Positions 43,146 to 52,649 of a stretch of DNA of 57,692 nucleotides are shown in pieces (the first letter of the stretch is position 1; each line of letters starts with the position of its first letter). The notes under the pieces are model-generated. The model saw only the letters and a program-made list of their open reading frames with translations. It ran no database searches and was not told where the DNA came from. Origin of the DNA: Defluviitaleaceae bacterium (GTDB lineage: Bacteria > Bacillota > Clostridia > Lachnospirales > UBA5962); contig WRBA01000015.1 in assembly GCA_009779915.1 (NCBI GenBank), positions 1 through 57,692 of the forward strand, read 5' to 3'. A program made the position numbers and the translations under genes.

Positions 43146-43817
43146 TCATTTAAGAGTTTCAACTTTACTCAAAAAACTGTATATAGGTTGTATTAATTTA
43201 AAGTCATGAGCCAGCTTATCCGGCAGTACATCGGAAAATAACAAGTCAAAATCATCACTGCTTTTTGTAAAATGAAAACTTTTTTTATCAAGCCATTCAC
43301 GTATATCCTCAGGCTCGTCTTGATATTTGCTTCGCTTATAATCCTCCCCTTCGATTTTAAAAACAGCCTGTTCTTTGTAGCATTTCATAGCGCGCACAAA
43401 ATTTTTATCTCTACTGACAATTAAATTGCGAAAACAGTCCATTGAGGCTTTACCGGCTTGATAATACCCCATACCATAACGAAAGCCGGCCGGGGATATT
43501 TCAAAATAATAAGCCGGTAACCCGTCATAGAGCTTTTTATCCCTAATAAATACACACCACATAACATCTCTAAAAATTGTTTTATCTTTTGAGAAGCGGG
43601 TATCCCTATATATTCTGGAAATTGATCGGCTAACCTTTGGCTCGGTAATAAAAAGCGGGTCAATTTCAAGCATGGCAGGAGTTAGTCCTATGACCAATTC
43701 CTGTAAAGGCTTTAAAACAAGCCGGGTGTAATCGGCTTTACGTTCACTAAACCATATTTTACTGTTTTGCAGCTTGTTTTCAAATAAGAAATCAAGGGCT
43801 GCACTTGAAAATGCCAT
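43146..43817 (-). CDS. DUF2461 family protein
   Basis: 223 aa from the ATG at 43817, which has AAAGGAG; a 14-residue upstream extension lacks a site. The pattern ALDFLFENKLQNSKIWFSERKADY, RDTRFSKDKTIFRD and PAYYFEISPAGFRYGMGYY is that of DUF2461 (TIGR02453). No activity is known for the family. It lies 30 nt upstream of the acetamidase gene in the same direction, probably one operon. Confidence 0.88.
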   Translation of the reverse strand: MAFSSAALDFLFENKLQNSKIWFSERKADYTRLVLKPLQELVIGLTPAMLEIDPLFITEPKVSRSISRIYRDTRFSKDKTIFRDVMWCVFIRDKKLYDGLPAYYFEISPAGFRYGMGYYQAGKASMDCFRNLIVSRDKNFVRAMKCYKEQAVFKIEGEDYKRSKYQDEPEDIREWLDKKSFHFTKSSDDFDLLFSDVLPDKLAHDFKLIQPIYSFLSKVETLK

Positions 43818-44000
43818 AATATGCTCTCCTTTGGTTTTTATTACCTGTATTCTTAGCAATAGTATATTGGGTCTAAACTAAGCCGTCAACAGCCAATAAG
43901 CAAAATCTTAATATTTTTCAAATTATATTTAATGACTTAATATGTCGCTTTCTGCCCAATATAAAAGCTTATATCTCGCAGACACAAATCCATATCATTC

Positions 44001-44034
44001 GTTATAAAGACAATATCGTTATAAAAACAATATC
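44001..44034 (+). promoter_or_regulatory. Tandem 17-bp direct repeat next to the opp promoter
   Basis: GTTATAAAGACAATATC (44001-44017) is followed without gap by GTTATAAAAACAATATC (44018-44034), one mismatch. The pair ends two bases before the -35 box. A related AATATTG-t-CAATATT palindrome lies at 44098-44112 in the leader. This layout fits a regulator site; the regulator is not identified. The rest of 43818-44000 shows nothing notable. Confidence 0.55.
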
Positions 44035-44036
44035 AC

Positions 44037-44065
44037 TTGACATATGCTATAATAGAGAATACTAT
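44037..44065 (+). promoter_or_regulatory. Promoter of the opp operon
   Basis: Perfect -35 TTGACA (44037-44042), 17-bp spacer, -10 TACTAT (44060-44065). A perfect TATAAT also occurs inside the spacer (44048-44053) but would need a different -35. The leader to the ATG at 44148 is about 75 nt. Confidence 0.75.
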
Positions 44066-44147
44066 ATTACATATGAAAATTTTTACCTTAAGGGTAGAAT
44101 ATTGTCAATATTTAAGCTATATCAATTTTAAAGGAGGATTAAGTATT

Positions 44148-46103
44148 ATGAAAAAACTTTTAGCATTAATGCTCGTTGCTGTATTTATTTTTGCGGCATG
44201 TACACCAAGTGCTCCGGCAGTGCCGGATGCTACTACAACACCGGGCACTACTACTGCCCCCGGGGCAACCGGTACTACTACTCCGGCTGACACAGGCGCA
44301 CTTAGCAGCAGAATGCACGCCGTTCAAGAGCTTCATTATCTCTATTCCAGCGAAATTGCTACCATGAACTATCTTTTGCAAAGTGCCGAGGTTACTTTTG
44401 CCGCTGCCGCTCAATTTGTTGACGGTTTAATTGAGTTTAACAGATATGGCGTAGTTATACCGAATATCGCTCATAGCTGGGGAGTATCCGATGATGGTTT
44501 AGTTTGGACTTTCCACTTACGCGATGATGTAACTTGGGTTGACTGGCAAGGCAATTTCGTTGCCTATACAACAGCTCACGACTTTGTATCTACTGCACAA
44601 TGGGTACTTAATCAAGATAATGCTTCTGTTTTTTCTGACAGATACTTTAACTTTTTTGTAGGGGCACAAGAATACTTTGACAGCACCGGTCCCGACTGGA
44701 CCGGACCTCCTGTTGATTTTAGTACAGTAGGCGTTAGAGCTATTGATGATTGGACGCTGGAGTATACTCTTTTGCAGCCTACTCCTTTCTTTGAAACTAT
44801 GGTTGCTTGGGTAGCATTCTATCCTGTTTATGGTCCTTTCCTTGAGGAAATGGGAGACAGGTTTGGTACCAGCAATGATACCATTCTTTACAACGGTGCT
44901 ATGCGTATGGAGGAATGGTCTCATCAAAACAGACGTGTATATGTAAGAAATGAGAGCTACTACCTTGCACATGAGATACATATCGAAAGAATTACTTGGA
45001 CATTTAATGCAGAGCATGCCCTTATCGCTCCTGAAATGTTTAGGCGCGGTGAATTAACCCATGCTGATATTAACACCATTATCTTAGAAGAATGGCTCGC
45101 TGACCCGAATCTTGCTCACCTTGTACGCCCTAATGTTGCAAGCTGGTTCTCATTCTTCTATATCTTTAATTTTGACCCGCAATTTCCAGATCAATATGAG
45201 CCTGAGAATTGGAGGCTTGCTGTAAACAACCGTAATTTCCGTAAAGCAATGTTCCATGCTTTTGACCGTATGGCCGCTGTTTATACTTCTGACCCATTCT
45301 TCCCTGAAAATCATCTTATTGAAACTATAACTCCTCCGGGCTTTGTTACCGCCCCTAATGGTGTAGATTTCACTCAAACAGGTGAACTTGGCAGACTTTC
45401 CAGAGAACTTCCAGGATTCGATGAAAATCTTGCCGCTCAGTACCGTGACGCCGCTCGTGCTGAACTTGAAGCTGCCGGCGCAACTTTCCCAATCAGAATA
45501 CTTATGCCTTACAACTCAAATAGTCCTCAATGGGGACAGCGTTCTCAAGTTGTTAAACAAAATCTTGAGCGTATCTTAGGTTCTGACTTTATTGACGTTA
45601 GGATTTATGACGCTTCTCCAACAGATTTCCTTGGGCAAAACAGACGTAATGGTCGCTTTGCTTTCTTAGAAGCTAACTGGGGCGGAACAATCGGCGACCC
45701 AATAGCTTACACCGGTCCTTTTGACTTTATGGGTACTTATAACCAACCACATATGGTTGATGGCTACAGAAATGCAGCTGGTGAGTTTATTTACCAAGCT
45801 ATCCTTGATGAAGCTATTGCCGAATTAACTGACATTCAAAGACGTTTTGAACTTTTTGCGGAAGCAGAAGCTTTCCTTATTGAAGAAGCTTTTGTAATGC
45901 CTTATGTTAGATCAGTTCCTATGTGGGTTGCTTCTTATATAGACCCATTCCAATTAAATCGCGCACCGGCTAACCCAATGTCTATATGGAAATGGAACAA
46001 TGTTTACAGGCTTGATGCACCTATGGACAGAGATCAGTTTGACGCAGGCAGAGAAATATGGCTTGCTGAAACTGAGGCGGCAAGAGCTGCCGCAGCCAGG
46101 TAA
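44148..46103 (+). CDS. Peptide ABC transporter substrate-binding lipoprotein (OppA-like)
   Basis: 651 aa from the ATG with AAAGGAGG; upstream in-frame codons overlap the promoter. A lipoprotein signal (MKKLLALMLVAVFIFAAC) puts the lipidated Cys at 18, followed by a Thr/Pro/Ala-rich linker to about residue 50. The rest is a family-5 extracellular solute-binding domain: SWGVSDDGLVWTFHLRDDVTWVD, and a long C-terminal lobe. At 651 residues it is larger than average OppA. It captures peptides outside the membrane for the OppBCDF proteins encoded next. The peptide size or sequence preference is unknown. Confidence 0.92.
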   Translation: MKKLLALMLVAVFIFAACTPSAPAVPDATTTPGTTTAPGATGTTTPADTGALSSRMHAVQELHYLYSSEIATMNYLLQSAEVTFAAAAQFVDGLIEFNRYGVVIPNIAHSWGVSDDGLVWTFHLRDDVTWVDWQGNFVAYTTAHDFVSTAQWVLNQDNASVFSDRYFNFFVGAQEYFDSTGPDWTGPPVDFSTVGVRAIDDWTLEYTLLQPTPFFETMVAWVAFYPVYGPFLEEMGDRFGTSNDTILYNGAMRMEEWSHQNRRVYVRNESYYLAHEIHIERITWTFNAEHALIAPEMFRRGELTHADINTIILEEWLADPNLAHLVRPNVASWFSFFYIFNFDPQFPDQYEPENWRLAVNNRNFRKAMFHAFDRMAAVYTSDPFFPENHLIETITPPGFVTAPNGVDFTQTGELGRLSRELPGFDENLAAQYRDAARAELEAAGATFPIRILMPYNSNSPQWGQRSQVVKQNLERILGSDFIDVRIYDASPTDFLGQNRRNGRFAFLEANWGGTIGDPIAYTGPFDFMGTYNQPHMVDGYRNAAGEFIYQAILDEAIAELTDIQRRFELFAEAEAFLIEEAFVMPYVRSVPMWVASYIDPFQLNRAPANPMSIWKWNNVYRLDAPMDRDQFDAGREIWLAETEAARAAAAR

Positions 46104-46149
46104 TATTTGTTTGCATCTTAACTTAATTTAACTGATTATCTTTATAACC

Positions 46150-46187
46150 CGAAGAAGGGAAGTCTTTTAAAGGATTTCCCTTCTTCG
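46150..46187 (+). terminator. Hairpin between oppA and oppB
   Basis: Stem CGAAGAAGGGAA (46150-46161) pairs perfectly with 46176-46187 and has only AAAATTTCT after it. It sits between the binding-protein gene and the permease genes, where partial termination or 3'-end protection commonly gives excess binding protein. Confidence 0.7.
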
Positions 46188-46227
46188 AAAATTTCTACTC
46201 CATTTCATATGTATGGGAAGTGATACA

Positions 46228-47178
46228 TTGCTAGGATATTTTGTAAAGCGTACTTTGCAAAGTTTACTTACACTGTTTATTGTTGTTACGGCTGTTTTTT
46301 TAATGCTTAGACTGATGCCGGAAGAAGGTTATTTTGAAGCGACCGCCGGTGTTGACAGATTAACAATTGAGCAGCAAGAGGCTATACTTAGGGCAATGGG
46401 TCTTCGTGACCCTATCCATGTACAGCTTGGAAATTTTTATAGAAATTTATTCAGAGGGGATTTAGGTACGTCAATAATTTTCAGACCACATGTTCCTATT
46501 ACTGAAATAATTGCTGAGCGGATTCCTTTTTCAGCTACTTTAGGACTTGCGGCTATAAGTATATCCTTAACTGTGGGCATCCCTCTAGGTGCCGGTATGG
46601 CATTGTATAAAGGGAAGATGCTTGATCGGATAGGAACTTTTTTCATTGTAATTATGATTGCCGTACCTGCTGTTATTTATCACTTGCTGATTCAGCTATA
46701 TGTAACAGACTGGCTTAGTCTGCCAATGCTTTTTAATGAGCGGCGGCCGGAAAGCTGGATTTTGCCTATTTTATCCTTATCCATAGCAGGTATTGCGTCA
46801 TACGCTATGTGGATGCGCCGCTTTATGGTGGATGAGCTTAATAAGGATTATGTAAAATTAGCCCGTGCAAAAGGGCAGAAAAGCCAGAAAATAATGATGT
46901 TCCATGTGTTTAGAAACTCCTTTGTGCCCGTAGTTCAATTTATACCCGCATCGATATTGTTTACTATTGCAGGTTCTATATTTGTAGAATCCCTTTATTC
47001 GATCCCGGGTATGGGCGGGCTTTTAGTGCAGGTTATACAGCGGCAGGACAACCCTCTTGTGCAGGCTTTGGTATTAATTTATACATGCCTTGGGGTGTTT
47101 GGTATGCTCCTTGGTGATATAGCTATGGCTATTGTTGATCCACGTATTAAATTTGCGAAAAAAGGAGGGGCGCGCTGA
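46228..47178 (+). CDS. Peptide ABC transporter permease (OppB-like)
   Basis: About 316 aa. The TTG at 46228 is preferred because GGAAGTG is well spaced; the ATG at 46213 has no ribosome site. Six membrane segments and a C-terminal binding-protein-dependent permease motif (DYVKLARAKGQKSQKIMMFHVFRNS, the EAA loop region, near 215-240) are visible. It overlaps oppC by one base (TGATG). Forms the membrane channel with OppC. Confidence 0.9.
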   Translation: MLGYFVKRTLQSLLTLFIVVTAVFLMLRLMPEEGYFEATAGVDRLTIEQQEAILRAMGLRDPIHVQLGNFYRNLFRGDLGTSIIFRPHVPITEIIAERIPFSATLGLAAISISLTVGIPLGAGMALYKGKMLDRIGTFFIVIMIAVPAVIYHLLIQLYVTDWLSLPMLFNERRPESWILPILSLSIAGIASYAMWMRRFMVDELNKDYVKLARAKGQKSQKIMMFHVFRNSFVPVVQFIPASILFTIAGSIFVESLYSIPGMGGLLVQVIQRQDNPLVQALVLIYTCLGVFGMLLGDIAMAIVDPRIKFAKKGGAR

Positions 47179-48179
47179 TGTTCTTTTTTAAAAAGAAGTT
47201 TGAAGATTTAACTGAAAATATTTTAGAAAAAACAGAAGATCTTTCAGATAAGGAGCTTTTTGAACTGGCTTCCTACGACCCGGACAGTGCTGAGCGCGTC
47301 GCTTATTCTGATTATTCTTACTGGCGTTCAACTTTCAGGGTTTTTCTTAAAAGCCGCGTGGCTTTTGGTTTGCTTTGTTTGATGGTTTTCGTAATAATAT
47401 TTGCGCTAATACAGCCATATTTGCCAAACCAAAGAGACCCTATAGAAATATTTATAAATCCTGAGACAGGCCGCCAATTCCGTAATGTACCTCCGGGTGA
47501 GGAAGGGTTTTTCTTTGGCTCCAATAATATTGGTCAGGATTTATGGGCTCGTATCTGGTCAGCTACCAGGACATCCTTATTTATCGCCTTTGCTGTAGCT
47601 TCTGTAGATGTTACTTTTGGTATACTCATAGGCGCACTATGGGGTTATGTACGTGCCCTTGATCGTATAATTACCGAAATATATAATGTTTTTAACAATG
47701 TCCCTAATACAATAGTGCTGGTGCTTTTCACTTATGTTATGAGTCCGGGTATAAGGACAATGATTATTGCAATGTGTGTTATCGGCTGGATTCATATGGC
47801 TCGTTTCATACGAAACCAGATAGTTATTATAAGGGATAGAGAGTACAACTTGGCTTCACGCTGTCTTGGTACCGGAACGTTTAGGATTATAATTAAAAAC
47901 CTATTGCCATATTTAGTATCTGTAATAATGATGCGAATGGCTTTGTCTATACCGGGCACTATTTCAAGTGAAGTATTTTTAACCTACATAGGTCTTGGAC
48001 TCCCCATCGATACGCCGTCTTTGGGTAATTTGCTCAATGAAGGTCGCCTTAGAATGATGAGTCCAACCCAACGATATCAGTTATGGTTTCCATTGGCTGT
48101 CATAAGTATGATAACTATATCGTTCTACGTCATGGGCAACGCTTTTGCGGACGCCGCCGACCCCAAAAACCATGTGTAG
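47178..48179 (+). CDS. Peptide ABC transporter permease (OppC-like)
   Basis: 333 aa. A charged cytosolic N-terminus of about 60 residues (SDKELFELASYDPDSAERV) precedes the first membrane segment (about 63-83). Five more follow. The EAA-type loop is REYNLASRCLGTGTFRIIIKNLLP, and the ending GNAFADAADPKN is typical of OppC. It is translationally coupled to oppB and followed 15 nt later by oppD. Confidence 0.9.
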   Translation: MFFFKKKFEDLTENILEKTEDLSDKELFELASYDPDSAERVAYSDYSYWRSTFRVFLKSRVAFGLLCLMVFVIIFALIQPYLPNQRDPIEIFINPETGRQFRNVPPGEEGFFFGSNNIGQDLWARIWSATRTSLFIAFAVASVDVTFGILIGALWGYVRALDRIITEIYNVFNNVPNTIVLVLFTYVMSPGIRTMIIAMCVIGWIHMARFIRNQIVIIRDREYNLASRCLGTGTFRIIIKNLLPYLVSVIMMRMALSIPGTISSEVFLTYIGLGLPIDTPSLGNLLNEGRLRMMSPTQRYQLWFPLAVISMITISFYVMGNAFADAADPKNHV

Positions 48180-48194
48180 AAGTGGAGGAAATTT

Positions 48195-49259
48195 ATGACT
48201 GAATATGCAAATACAAATAAAGAAGTTGTTTTGAGTATTAAAGATTTAGTGGTAAAATTTAGTTTGCGTGGGCGTATACTTAAAGCCATACGTGAGATTT
48301 CGTTGGATTTATACCGAGGGGAAAGCTTAGCTATTGTAGGTGAATCCGGTTCAGGCAAGTCTGTATTTACCAAGACATTTAACGGTATGCTGGATAGTAA
48401 CGGATTTATTGAGCAAGGCTCTATTACCTATAATGGTATGGATTTAACAAAATTTAAGAAAGAGAAAGACTGGCTTCAAATTCGCGGCGGGGAAATTGCG
48501 ATGGTTTTTCAAGACCCCATGACATCCCTTAACCCTCTTAAGACCATTGGCACACAAATTTGTGAAGCTATTTTACTTCATAATAAAGATGTTACTCCTC
48601 AGCAAGCCAAGCAAAAGGCTGTTGAATACATTGCTGATGTAGGTATAGAAGAGCCGCTAAGGCGTTCAAACCAGTTTCCTCATGAGTTTTCAGGGGGTAT
48701 GCGTCAGCGTATTGTTATAGCTATTGCTATGGCCTGCAATCCAAAGATATTAATATGTGACGAGCCTACTACAGCTTTGGATGTGACAATTCAGGCACAA
48801 ATACTTGGTCTTTTGAAAGATTTAAAAGATAAATACAATCTTACAATCGTTTATATAACCCATGATTTAGGTGTTGTTGCGGCAGTGGCTGATAGAGTTG
48901 CTGTTATGTATGCCGGTGATATAGTGGAAATAGGCGAAGTACGCGAGGTGTTCTACAACGCCCAGCACCCTTATACATGGGCTTTACTTTCATCTTTGCC
49001 TCAGCTTGGTGTAAAAGGTGAAAAGTTGTTTGCAATTAGGGGTACCCCTCCAAATTTGTTCCAAGAGGTTAGAGGTGACGCTTTCGCACCGAGAAATCCT
49101 AATGCCTTAAAAATTGATTTTGTGGAGAGACCGCCGTATTTTCCTGTTCCAGGTTCCAGTACTCATAAAGCGAGAACATGGCTTTTAGACCCTCGCGCTC
49201 CAAAGGTTGAACCGCCCTCAGCAATCAAAGCAATAGGAGGTGATTATAATGCCCTCTGA
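48195..49259 (+). CDS. Peptide ABC transporter ATPase (OppD-like)
   Basis: 354 aa. Walker [11 protein letters not shown]-loop in [11 protein letters not shown], signature FSGGMRQRI, Walker [15 protein letters not shown]-loop YITHDLG. The C-terminal oligopeptide-transport domain ([13 protein letters not shown] onward) is present but lacks the usual cysteine cluster seen in many OppD proteins. Powers uptake with OppF. GGAGG site; its end overlaps oppF by 11 nt. Confidence 0.92.
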   Translation: MTEYANTNKEVVLSIKDLVVKFSLRGRILKAIREISLDLYRGESLAIVGESGSGKSVFTKTFNGMLDSNGFIEQGSITYNGMDLTKFKKEKDWLQIRGGEIAMVFQDPMTSLNPLKTIGTQICEAILLHNKDVTPQQAKQKAVEYIADVGIEEPLRRSNQFPHEFSGGMRQRIVIAIAMACNPKILICDEPTTALDVTIQAQILGLLKDLKDKYNLTIVYITHDLGVVAAVADRVAVMYAGDIVEIGEVREVFYNAQHPYTWALLSSLPQLGVKGEKLFAIRGTPPNLFQEVRGDAFAPRNPNALKIDFVERPPYFPVPGSSTHKARTWLLDPRAPKVEPPSAIKAIGGDYNAL

Positions 49260-50169
49260 TAAAGATGTGTTAATTGATGTAAATAATCTATCTGTAGACT
49301 TTGGTTCCAAGCGTAAAAGCTTCCGTGCAGTGGATAAAGTGAGCTTCCAGATTTACAAAGGTGAAACCTTTGGGTTGGTAGGCGAATCCGGTTCCGGTAA
49401 AACAACAATCGGTCGTACTATCATACGTATAAATCCAAGCTCCGAAGGGGAAATCACTTTTAAAGGCGAGCGGATTAACGGTAAAATATCCAAAGAGACC
49501 GATAAAATGGTCACCAGAAAGATACAAATGATTTTTCAAGACCCTATGGCCTCACTAAATGAGCGTTCTAAGGTAGACTATATCGTTTCTGAAGGGCTTT
49601 ACAGCCTCAAAAATTTTAAAACTGAAGAAGAGCGTATGGAAAAGGTCTCAAAAGCATTACGTGACGTAGGGCTTTTACCGGAATTTTCCAGCCGTTTTCC
49701 TCACGAGTTTTCAGGAGGTCAGCGTCAGCGTATAGGTATTGCGCGGGCATTGATTATGGAGCCTGAGTTCATAATCGCAGATGAGCCAATTTCTGCTTTG
49801 GATGTATCCATACGCGCTCAAGTTATAAATCTCCTTGCAGAACTCCAAAAAACAAGGGGGCTTACTTACCTTTTCATAGCCCATGACTTAAGTGTAGTAC
49901 GTTTTATTACAGATCGTATTGCAGTTATTCATAAAGGCAAAATTGTGGAGCTTTCTGAAACAGAAACTCTTTTCAAAAAACCTATCCACCCATATACTAA
50001 AGCTCTTCTGTCTGCCATACCATCTCCAAGCCCGGATGAGGAGCGGAATAAGAAGCTATTTATCTACACTCCGGAAAAATATTATGATCCTGGTGATCCT
50101 TTTGTTTGGAGTGAGGTTGAACCGGGGCATTATGCCCTTGTTAATAAAAAGATTTTAAACGAGGCTTAA
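49249..50169 (+). CDS. Peptide ABC transporter ATPase (OppF-like)
   Basis: 306 aa from the ATG at 49249, which has TAGGAGGTGAT ahead; a GTG nine bases earlier is inside that site. Walker [10 protein letters not shown], signature FSGGQRQRI, Walker [15 protein letters not shown]-loop FIAHDLS. C-terminal extension [20 protein letters not shown] is the OppF/DppF tail. Last gene of the rightward opp operon, with a strong terminator following at 50189. Confidence 0.92.
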   Translation: MPSDKDVLIDVNNLSVDFGSKRKSFRAVDKVSFQIYKGETFGLVGESGSGKTTIGRTIIRINPSSEGEITFKGERINGKISKETDKMVTRKIQMIFQDPMASLNERSKVDYIVSEGLYSLKNFKTEEERMEKVSKALRDVGLLPEFSSRFPHEFSGGQRQRIGIARALIMEPEFIIADEPISALDVSIRAQVINLLAELQKTRGLTYLFIAHDLSVVRFITDRIAVIHKGKIVELSETETLFKKPIHPYTKALLSAIPSPSPDEERNKKLFIYTPEKYYDPGDPFVWSEVEPGHYALVNKKILNEA

Positions 50170-50188
50170 AAAAGATTTAAATAAAATA

Positions 50189-50224
50189 AAAATCCGCTTA
50201 AATAAACAATTTAAGCGGATTTTT
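50189..50224. terminator. Terminator between two convergent transporter operons
   Basis: A stem of about 15 bp (AAAATCCGCTTAAAT with its complement) and a five-base loop; A-rich on one side and T-rich on the other, so it can stop transcription from both sides. Confidence 0.88.
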
Positions 50225-50231
50225 TATAATA

Positions 50232-50311
50232 TATAGTGGATTTACTTCAAAACCATAACAAAATCTAGCTTGCTAAACATTTTGATGTGGTTTTGAAGTA
50301 AATCCACTATA
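50232..50311. repeat. 24-bp perfect inverted repeat element
   Basis: Arms at 50232-50255 and 50288-50311 are perfectly complementary; the 32-nt centre also has partial pairing (CAAAAT with ATTTTG). Each arm starts TATAGTGGATTTACTTC, like 57376-57404 and the start of the 4615 element. It fits a small palindromic repeat sitting between convergent operons, where it harms no gene. Confidence 0.75.
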
Positions 50312-50335
50312 GTCCTTCAACCTAAAACACTTGCC

Positions 50336-51832
50336 TTAAAAAACCGATGCCTCAATCAACTTCTTAGTGTACTCATCCTTCGCCGATTCAAATATCTGCT
50401 GTGTACTGCCGTGCTCCACAACCCTAGCCTTATTCATAACATAAACCCGGCTTGCCAGCATACGCAGCACTGATAAATCATGAGTAATAAACAATATAGC
50501 CATATTCCGCGTTTTTCTAAGATTTTCCAAAGTTTTTAAAATTTGGTTTTGTACAATTACATCAAGTGCCGATACCGATTCATCGCAAATAAGTAAGTCA
50601 GTGCGCGGTGCCAGTGCGCGGGCGATTGCTATACGCTGCCTTTGCCCACCTGATAAATCTGAGGGTTTTCTATACAATAGTTTTTCGTCAACTTCGGCTA
50701 AGGATAATATCTCCATAAGCTCCTCTTTGGGACGATTTGATACCTCCAAAGCTTCTTCCAGGACATAGCGTATAGTATGGGCCGGATTTAAGGAGCTGTA
50801 CGGGTCTTGAAATACTATTTGGGGTGCTACTTTGCCAAAATATTCAATTTTACCACTATCGGCTCCTGTCAAGCCTATTATACACCTTGCTAAAGTGGTT
50901 TTGCCGCTGCCTGACTGCCCGACTATACCTACAGACTCACCTGCGTATACATTTATACTCACATCGTCTAGAGCTTGAACTTTGCCAAAAGTTTTAGATA
51001 ATGATTTTACTGATAAAATCAATTCCGCTTTTGATTCATCAGAGGCGTAAGGTAGATTTTTCAAAAAACGGTTGGCACTAAGGAGTGCCTTAGTACTTTC
51101 TTTTTTCGGGTTTTCTATAATATGCTCTGTATTTCCCGACTCCACAATACATCCTTTATCCATAACAAAAATCTTTTCGCTATAATGCCTGGCAAGGTGT
51201 ATATCATGGGTGATTATAATTATTGGCATTTGCCTTCCGGCACGTATTTTATTAATTAACTCAAGTATCTCTTTTTGAGTGATAACATCAAGTGCGGTGG
51301 TAGCCTCATCGGCTATTAACAGGCGCGGCTTAGTGGCAAGGGCAGCGGCAATAACTACCCGCTGACGCTGACCCCCTGAAAGCTGAGAGGGGTATCGCCC
51401 GGCAATATTAGCATCAAGCCCAACCTCAGCAAGTGCCGTTGTTATATCAAAGTCTCCATGGCTATCCTTTGGCACACCGTCAAGTATTTGTTTGCCGCAT
51501 ATTTTTGAAGGGTCAAGGGCTGTAAAAGGATCTTGCATTATCATAGATATACCGCCATTACCACGTATTTTGCGCCAATCTTTCTCTTTGGAGTTAAGGT
51601 TAAAGCTTGTACCATCTATTTCATAAATGCCTGATAAATTTGCCGCCGTAGGTAAAAGACCTATTAATGAGCGGGTGAGCATAGTCTTACCGCTGCCCGA
51701 CTCCCCTACTATAGCCACTGCCTCGCCGCTTTTTAGAGAAAAGTCTATGCCTTTTAAAACTTCATTGCCCCGTATATTAACTTTAAGGTTTTTAATATCA
51801 ATGTTAATTGTAATCGTATAATCAGCTTTCAT
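50336..51832 (-). CDS. Fused double ATPase of a peptide/nickel ABC transporter
   Basis: 498 aa from the ATG at 51832. Two full ATP-binding cassettes: the first with [18 protein letters not shown] and LLIADEATTALDV; the second (from about 275) with [18 protein letters not shown] and LLICDESVSALDV. Fusion of OppD- and OppF-type halves is known in systems such as YejF and GsiA. Both Walker pairs look intact. The start overlaps the end of the permease gene by 11 bases. It is the last gene of its operon and ends close to the shared terminator region. Confidence 0.92.
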   Translation of the reverse strand: MKADYTITINIDIKNLKVNIRGNEVLKGIDFSLKSGEAVAIVGESGSGKTMLTRSLIGLLPTAANLSGIYEIDGTSFNLNSKEKDWRKIRGNGGISMIMQDPFTALDPSKICGKQILDGVPKDSHGDFDITTALAEVGLDANIAGRYPSQLSGGQRQRVVIAAALATKPRLLIADEATTALDVITQKEILELINKIRAGRQMPIIIITHDIHLARHYSEKIFVMDKGCIVESGNTEHIIENPKKESTKALLSANRFLKNLPYASDESKAELILSVKSLSKTFGKVQALDDVSINVYAGESVGIVGQSGSGKTTLARCIIGLTGADSGKIEYFGKVAPQIVFQDPYSSLNPAHTIRYVLEEALEVSNRPKEELMEILSLAEVDEKLLYRKPSDLSGGQRQRIAIARALAPRTDLLICDESVSALDVIVQNQILKTLENLRKTRNMAILFITHDLSVLRMLASRVYVMNKARVVEHGSTQQIFESAKDEYTKKLIEASVF

Positions 51833-52649
51833 CGAAATCGCCCTTTTCCATTGCAAAATTGCCTATTAAATTAATGGCTACCGCACTTAATATAATCAAA
51901 ATGCCTGCTCCTACAGCCTGTGCAGGTGCTGTGAATAACACTTGCCTGCCGTCAGCCAAAAGACGCCCCCAGTCAGCCTCCCCCGGTCCTACCCCAAGTC
52001 CAAGAAAAGATAAAGAAGACATAGATACCAAGCCAAAAGCTATATTCAAAAAGAAATTTACCATTACAAGCATAGCTATATTTGGAAAGATATGACGGGA
52101 AAGAATGCGGAGGGTTTTTATCTTAAGTATAAGTGCCGATTCGATATAAGGCTTAGACTTTTGCACAATAACAGCGGAACGTACCAAACGAATATCAAAG
52201 GGCGAATAGAGAATAATCATAACTGCCACGCTGACCCAATACCCGCCGCCAATAATCCCTGCCGCAACAATAGCCAAAAGCATAGATGGCATTGATAGTG
52301 TAAGATCAGCATATGCAGATATAACCCTATCAATAAAACCGCCGTACCAGCCTGCTATAGAACCTAGCAGTAAACCTATAATAAAAGAGCCGCTGGCAAT
52401 AGCAATAGGACCTGTAAGCGCAGAGCGGCTGCCCGCAATAAGCATTGAAAGTACATCGCGCCCAAGTACATCGGTGCCTAATATATGCCCGGGTGAGCCT
52501 GCCGGCAAGTTACTGTTAGCCAAATTTTGGGCAAGTGCATTTGGTACAATAATATTTGGTATAATTACCCATAAAGATATGATTATCAAGAATAATCCAG
52601 ATAAAATAATACTTACAGGCAGGTGATGTATTTTTTTTATATATTTCAT
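51822..52649 (-). CDS. ABC transporter permease (DppC/NikC-like)
   Basis: 275 aa from the ATG at 52649, with GGAGG; it overlaps the preceding stop codon (TGATG). About six membrane segments; GHILGTDVLGRDVLSMLIAGSR near residues 55-76 is the hallmark of DppC-type permeases, and LSFLGLGVGPGEADWGRLLADGR lies near 215-237. Pairs with the upstream DppB-like protein. Substrate could be a dipeptide, oligopeptide or nickel chelate. Confidence 0.9.
   Translation of the reverse strand: MKYIKKIHHLPVSIILSGLFLIIISLWVIIPNIIVPNALAQNLANSNLPAGSPGHILGTDVLGRDVLSMLIAGSRSALTGPIAIASGSFIIGLLLGSIAGWYGGFIDRVISAYADLTLSMPSMLLAIVAAGIIGGGYWVSVAVMIILYSPFDIRLVRSAVIVQKSKPYIESALILKIKTLRILSRHIFPNIAMLVMVNFFLNIAFGLVSMSSLSFLGLGVGPGEADWGRLLADGRQVLFTAPAQAVGAGILIILSAVAINLIGNFAMEKGDFDES

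Noticed and set aside
44037-44147. Upstream in-frame extension of the OppA-like protein
   Set aside because: It overlaps the promoter and would bury the lipoprotein signal peptide; ATG 44148 has AAAGGAGG.
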